Below are positions 61,823 through 64,000 of a stretch of DNA of 64,000 nucleotides, piece after piece. Where the stretch lies: positions 124,001 to 188,000 of the forward strand of contig NZ_JAFCJT010000007.1 in assembly GCF_018130785.1 (NCBI RefSeq), given 5' to 3'. The first letter of the stretch is position 1. Each line of letters starts with the position of its first letter. Under the pieces are notes generated by a model that worked only from the letters and a program-made list of their open reading frames with translations, made no database searches and was not told the origin of the DNA. This stretch comes from Bradyrhizobium liaoningense. Lineage in GTDB: Bacteria; Pseudomonadota; Alphaproteobacteria; Rhizobiales; Xanthobacteraceae. A program made the position numbers and the translations under genes.

Positions 61823-62023
61823 ATGTTGAAATTCGTTGTACTTGGAATCGCGTCGCTGGCTTTCGTGGGAACCGCAGTTGCTGCCGACCTGCCACGGCCT
61901 CAGCCGGTTGCCGCCGCCCCCGCGCCGGTTGGCAAGGCTCCGATCGGCAAATATCCCGTAGGTAAGAGCCCGGTGGGCAAGTATCCGGTTGCTGCCCCGG
62001 CCCCGTTGGTGACCAAGGGTTGA
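61823..62023 (+). CDS. Small secreted Pro/Lys repeat protein
   Basis: The 66-residue protein has a signal peptide cleaved after GTAVA (residues 1-20). The mature part contains near-repeats of the pattern GK(A/Y/S)P(I/V), as in VGKAPIGKYPVGKSPVGKYPV, then a Pro/Ala tail. It is strongly basic once exported. No function is known. The ribosome-binding region is GGTGAGATCCG. Confidence 0.65.
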   Translation: MLKFVVLGIASLAFVGTAVAADLPRPQPVAAAPAPVGKAPIGKYPVGKSPVGKYPVAAPAPLVTKG

Positions 62024-62112
62024 TCTGACTATCCAAACGAACGCCAGCGGCGTTCGTTTGGGGTAGCAGACTACCTGTGGCATCGGATCTTGGATCCAAG
62101 AGGGATTCGAAG

Positions 62113-62814
62113 ATGGCGGGAGTGATTCGGAGATATCCGGGTCTCAAGGTTCTTGCAAAGGCCGCCATGCTGGTGGCCTTTGTGGGCCTGGGGACGGGGA
62201 TCAGTGGCGCACAGCCGATCGTGGCGCGTACCGACCAGCAGCAAGGGGACGCTCTCCCCAGTTCGGCGACGAAGCATGTGGAGAGCATGGCTGCTGTTAC
62301 GCCGGGTGCCCGGCCGGCCACATCAGATGTAAAGCCGGTTCGAAGAGCTGCCACCACGGGTCCCTACTATGTTGATTTTCGTGCCCGCACGGCAGCAACG
62401 TACGGTCATGCATTCGTCTGGTACGGAAAGACGAGCGAAAAGAAGGTCGAGGTCGCTGGTCTGGCTCCGGCCGGCGACGAGCTGCCATACCTCCTGGGAC
62501 ACATCATGTTTGTCCCTTCTGAGACGGGTGCGACCTACGGTGATCTTGACGAGCAATATTTGACGGCCAGCTATCGCGTCTATCTGTCTGAGGCAGACGC
62601 CAAGAAGGTCTTTGCTTATATCAAGCGCCAGCAGGAGTCTTCGCCGCTCTGGAATGCTGCAACGACAAACTGTACTGCCTTTATCGGCCGCATAGCGACG
62701 TTCATGGGCCTCAACGCTCCGTTTCATCTGCTAAAGCCTGAGGAATACGTCAACAAACTCAGAGAGCTGAACGGGGGGCGAAAAACGGTGCAGCTTGAAT
62801 CCGGTCGAGGCTAG
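62113..62814 (+). CDS. Secreted hypothetical protein with conserved His/Cys
   Basis: The 233-residue protein starts MAGVIRRYPGLKVL; an ATG 12 codons upstream is possible. A hydrophobic signal segment ends near GISGAQ. The mature domain has TYGHAFVWYGK early and TTNCTAFIGRIATFMGL late, a His...Cys pattern reminiscent of papain-like NlpC/P60 or lipobox-independent cell-wall enzymes, but the fold cannot be fixed by eye. It lies 89 bases after the repeat protein on the same strand. Confidence 0.65.
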   Translation: MAGVIRRYPGLKVLAKAAMLVAFVGLGTGISGAQPIVARTDQQQGDALPSSATKHVESMAAVTPGARPATSDVKPVRRAATTGPYYVDFRARTAATYGHAFVWYGKTSEKKVEVAGLAPAGDELPYLLGHIMFVPSETGATYGDLDEQYLTASYRVYLSEADAKKVFAYIKRQQESSPLWNAATTNCTAFIGRIATFMGLNAPFHLLKPEEYVNKLRELNGGRKTVQLESGRG

Positions 62815-63514
62815 AATCCTCGGATCGAGTTCATTCGGTTGTCCTTGCGTCAGGATAGGTGTGAGGTCTTCAAGAAATTCAAGCGAGCTTGTTCTTTGAG
62901 GATGTGGTTCGATACGACCAGCATTCGTGTGCTGGTTCGCCTGGTTGAAGAATAGGCCGGAAGATCATGGGAACGTCCGCGGCGCTGCGCAGCCAGGCAG
63001 TTCTACCTCCGCTTGGTCATGGCTAAGCTCTTGTTGGAGACCGTTCTGAAGGTGAAGTCCTCCTTGGCGTAGTTGAGGAAGATTCGCAGAACTTGTCATC
63101 GCAGACGAAGATCACCGCCTAGGCAATGGTTCTGCGTCGAGGCCGAGCCTCGACATCAATCGACCTGTGCACGTCGCGTACACGACGGGATAATAGACGC
63201 TCTCCGCGCCGGATCGGGATCTGTACCATCAGCGCGCTTGTTGCCGCCGGTGTTGATTCGCGATCATGATCGCGGTGCAGCCGACCTTTGCGGCGGTCAC
63301 GGCGCGTAAAGCTGCGTGTTGTCAAGTCGCCAAGCGCTCTTTCAGCTTTGTGGAAATGGAAGAGCTGAGTTCACTTCGCTCCTATTTGAGCGCGGTAGAT
63401 CAGACGCTTTTTTTGAGCTAAGCCGTCTGAGCCGCCTGGAACGGCGCGGGCGGCCATTCTATTGCGGCATACTGAACGCAGTAAGCTATCGCGCCGCTGT
63501 TCGGGGGACCGCGG
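62815..63514. other. 700 bases without a recognisable gene
   Basis: The open frames are short and carry no signature. Nothing regulatory stands out apart from a possible promoter of the gene at 63515. Confidence 0.45.
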
Positions 63515-63931
63515 ATGCGGGGTCATGTTGTTGTTGCCGGCCTAATCCTGTTGGTCATCGGGAAGGCCAGTGCCACGGTTGTCGATAAAGCAACCGACGC
63601 GCAAAAGTCTTGCGAACTGCTGGTTCAGAACTCGTTTCGCAATCAGGACGAAGCTCGGTCCGCCGGCGTATGTGAGGGAATGATCGAGACGGCGATGCTC
63701 TTTTCACCAAATCTGCCGGCTAACGTGCGTGCATGCCCCCCCGCGCAAGGCAGCACTTTGCAAAGTGCCAAGGTCCTTCTGCGGTATCTTGATAATAATC
63801 CGGATCGAGCGAATGAACCCGGGATCACCGTCGCCATCGAAGCATTCAGAGATTCTTGGCCCTGCCGTGGGGACGACGCTCAGTCCACCGGAACTGGATC
63901 GAAAAAGCGTGCCCCAAAAAAATCCAATTAG
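63515..63931 (+). CDS. Secreted protein of the Rap1a/Tai-like fold
   Basis: The 138-residue protein has a signal peptide (MRGHVVVAGLILLVIGKASA). The mature part shows AGVCEGMIETAMLFSP, NVRACPP, VLLRYLDNNPDR and AIEAFRDSWPC, the Cys spacing and helical pattern of Rap1a/Tai domains. Type VI immunity proteins share this fold, but alphaproteobacterial versions are widespread and usually not linked to toxins. No toxin gene is adjacent in the window. Confidence 0.65.
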   Translation: MRGHVVVAGLILLVIGKASATVVDKATDAQKSCELLVQNSFRNQDEARSAGVCEGMIETAMLFSPNLPANVRACPPAQGSTLQSAKVLLRYLDNNPDRANEPGITVAIEAFRDSWPCRGDDAQSTGTGSKKRAPKKSN

Positions 63932-64000
63932 AACGCGTATCTGCGGATACTAATGCTAGCCTTACGGTCCGCGATGTTCGCGTCCGGCTTGATTGATTCG

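Noticed and set aside
63515..63931. Type VI secretion immunity protein
   Set aside because: The Rap1a/Tai-like pattern is too common in alphaproteobacteria, and no effector or VgrG gene is visible nearby.

Overview
The window looks like a chromosomal segment of a soil alphaproteobacterium, most likely Bradyrhizobium or a close relative in the Nitrobacteraceae. The pointers are high GC with strong third-position bias, a FixK/FNR-type palindrome, DUF1269 and PRC-barrel stress proteins, a rhizobial-style urease cluster, and many small secreted proteins typical of the group. This placement is inference from gene content.

Layout. A tRNA-Lys(CTT) gene (161-236) is followed by a decayed tyrosine recombinase on the minus strand (294-995). 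A 43-bp copy of the tRNA 3' end, with one mismatch, recurs in the same orientation at 57937-57979. The simplest reading is that bases ~194 to 57979 are a ~57.8-kb genomic island inserted at tRNA-Lys, and that sequence beyond 57980 is older flanking chromosome.

Inside that interval, left to right: a Cache/PAS hybrid histidine kinase (1581-4151); a damaged PRC-barrel gene; and a type I secretion locus (6210-21022). The locus encodes a 3001-residue animal-type haem peroxidase with RTX repeats (a peroxicin), its ABC exporter, a second RTX protein with a membrane segment and a 27-Gly linker, and an HlyD-type adaptor. A NarL-family regulator lacking its phospho-acceptor Asp follows. Next come small stress-type genes (22541-24617), one downstream of a FixK/FNR box. 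A six-gene minus-strand operon (25594-32325) encodes a sugar ABC importer, an FGGY kinase and a FucA-like aldolase. A GntP permease and a urea channel lead into a complete urease operon (ureABCEFGD, 35505-41047), with a divergent Ni/Co permease gene. A BI-1 family protein and a Tat-exported beta-carbonic anhydrase precede a seven-gene Mrp-like cation/proton antiporter operon (44481-50042) of unusual composition. The interval ends with an RND efflux pair and a histidine kinase plus two paralogous NarL-type regulators (55002-57793).

Beyond the putative right att site are small exported or membrane proteins, an SGNH hydrolase divergent from a membrane alpha/beta hydrolase and an isoprenylcysteine-methyltransferase-like protein, and three more secreted proteins.

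How it fits together (inference): urea uptake, urease and nickel import release NH3 and CO2; an exported carbonic anhydrase and an Mrp-type antiporter nearby would handle the resulting bicarbonate, pH and cation load. The peroxicin locus would place a calcium-binding haem peroxidase outside the cell. No CRISPR array, rRNA or intact transposase was seen.
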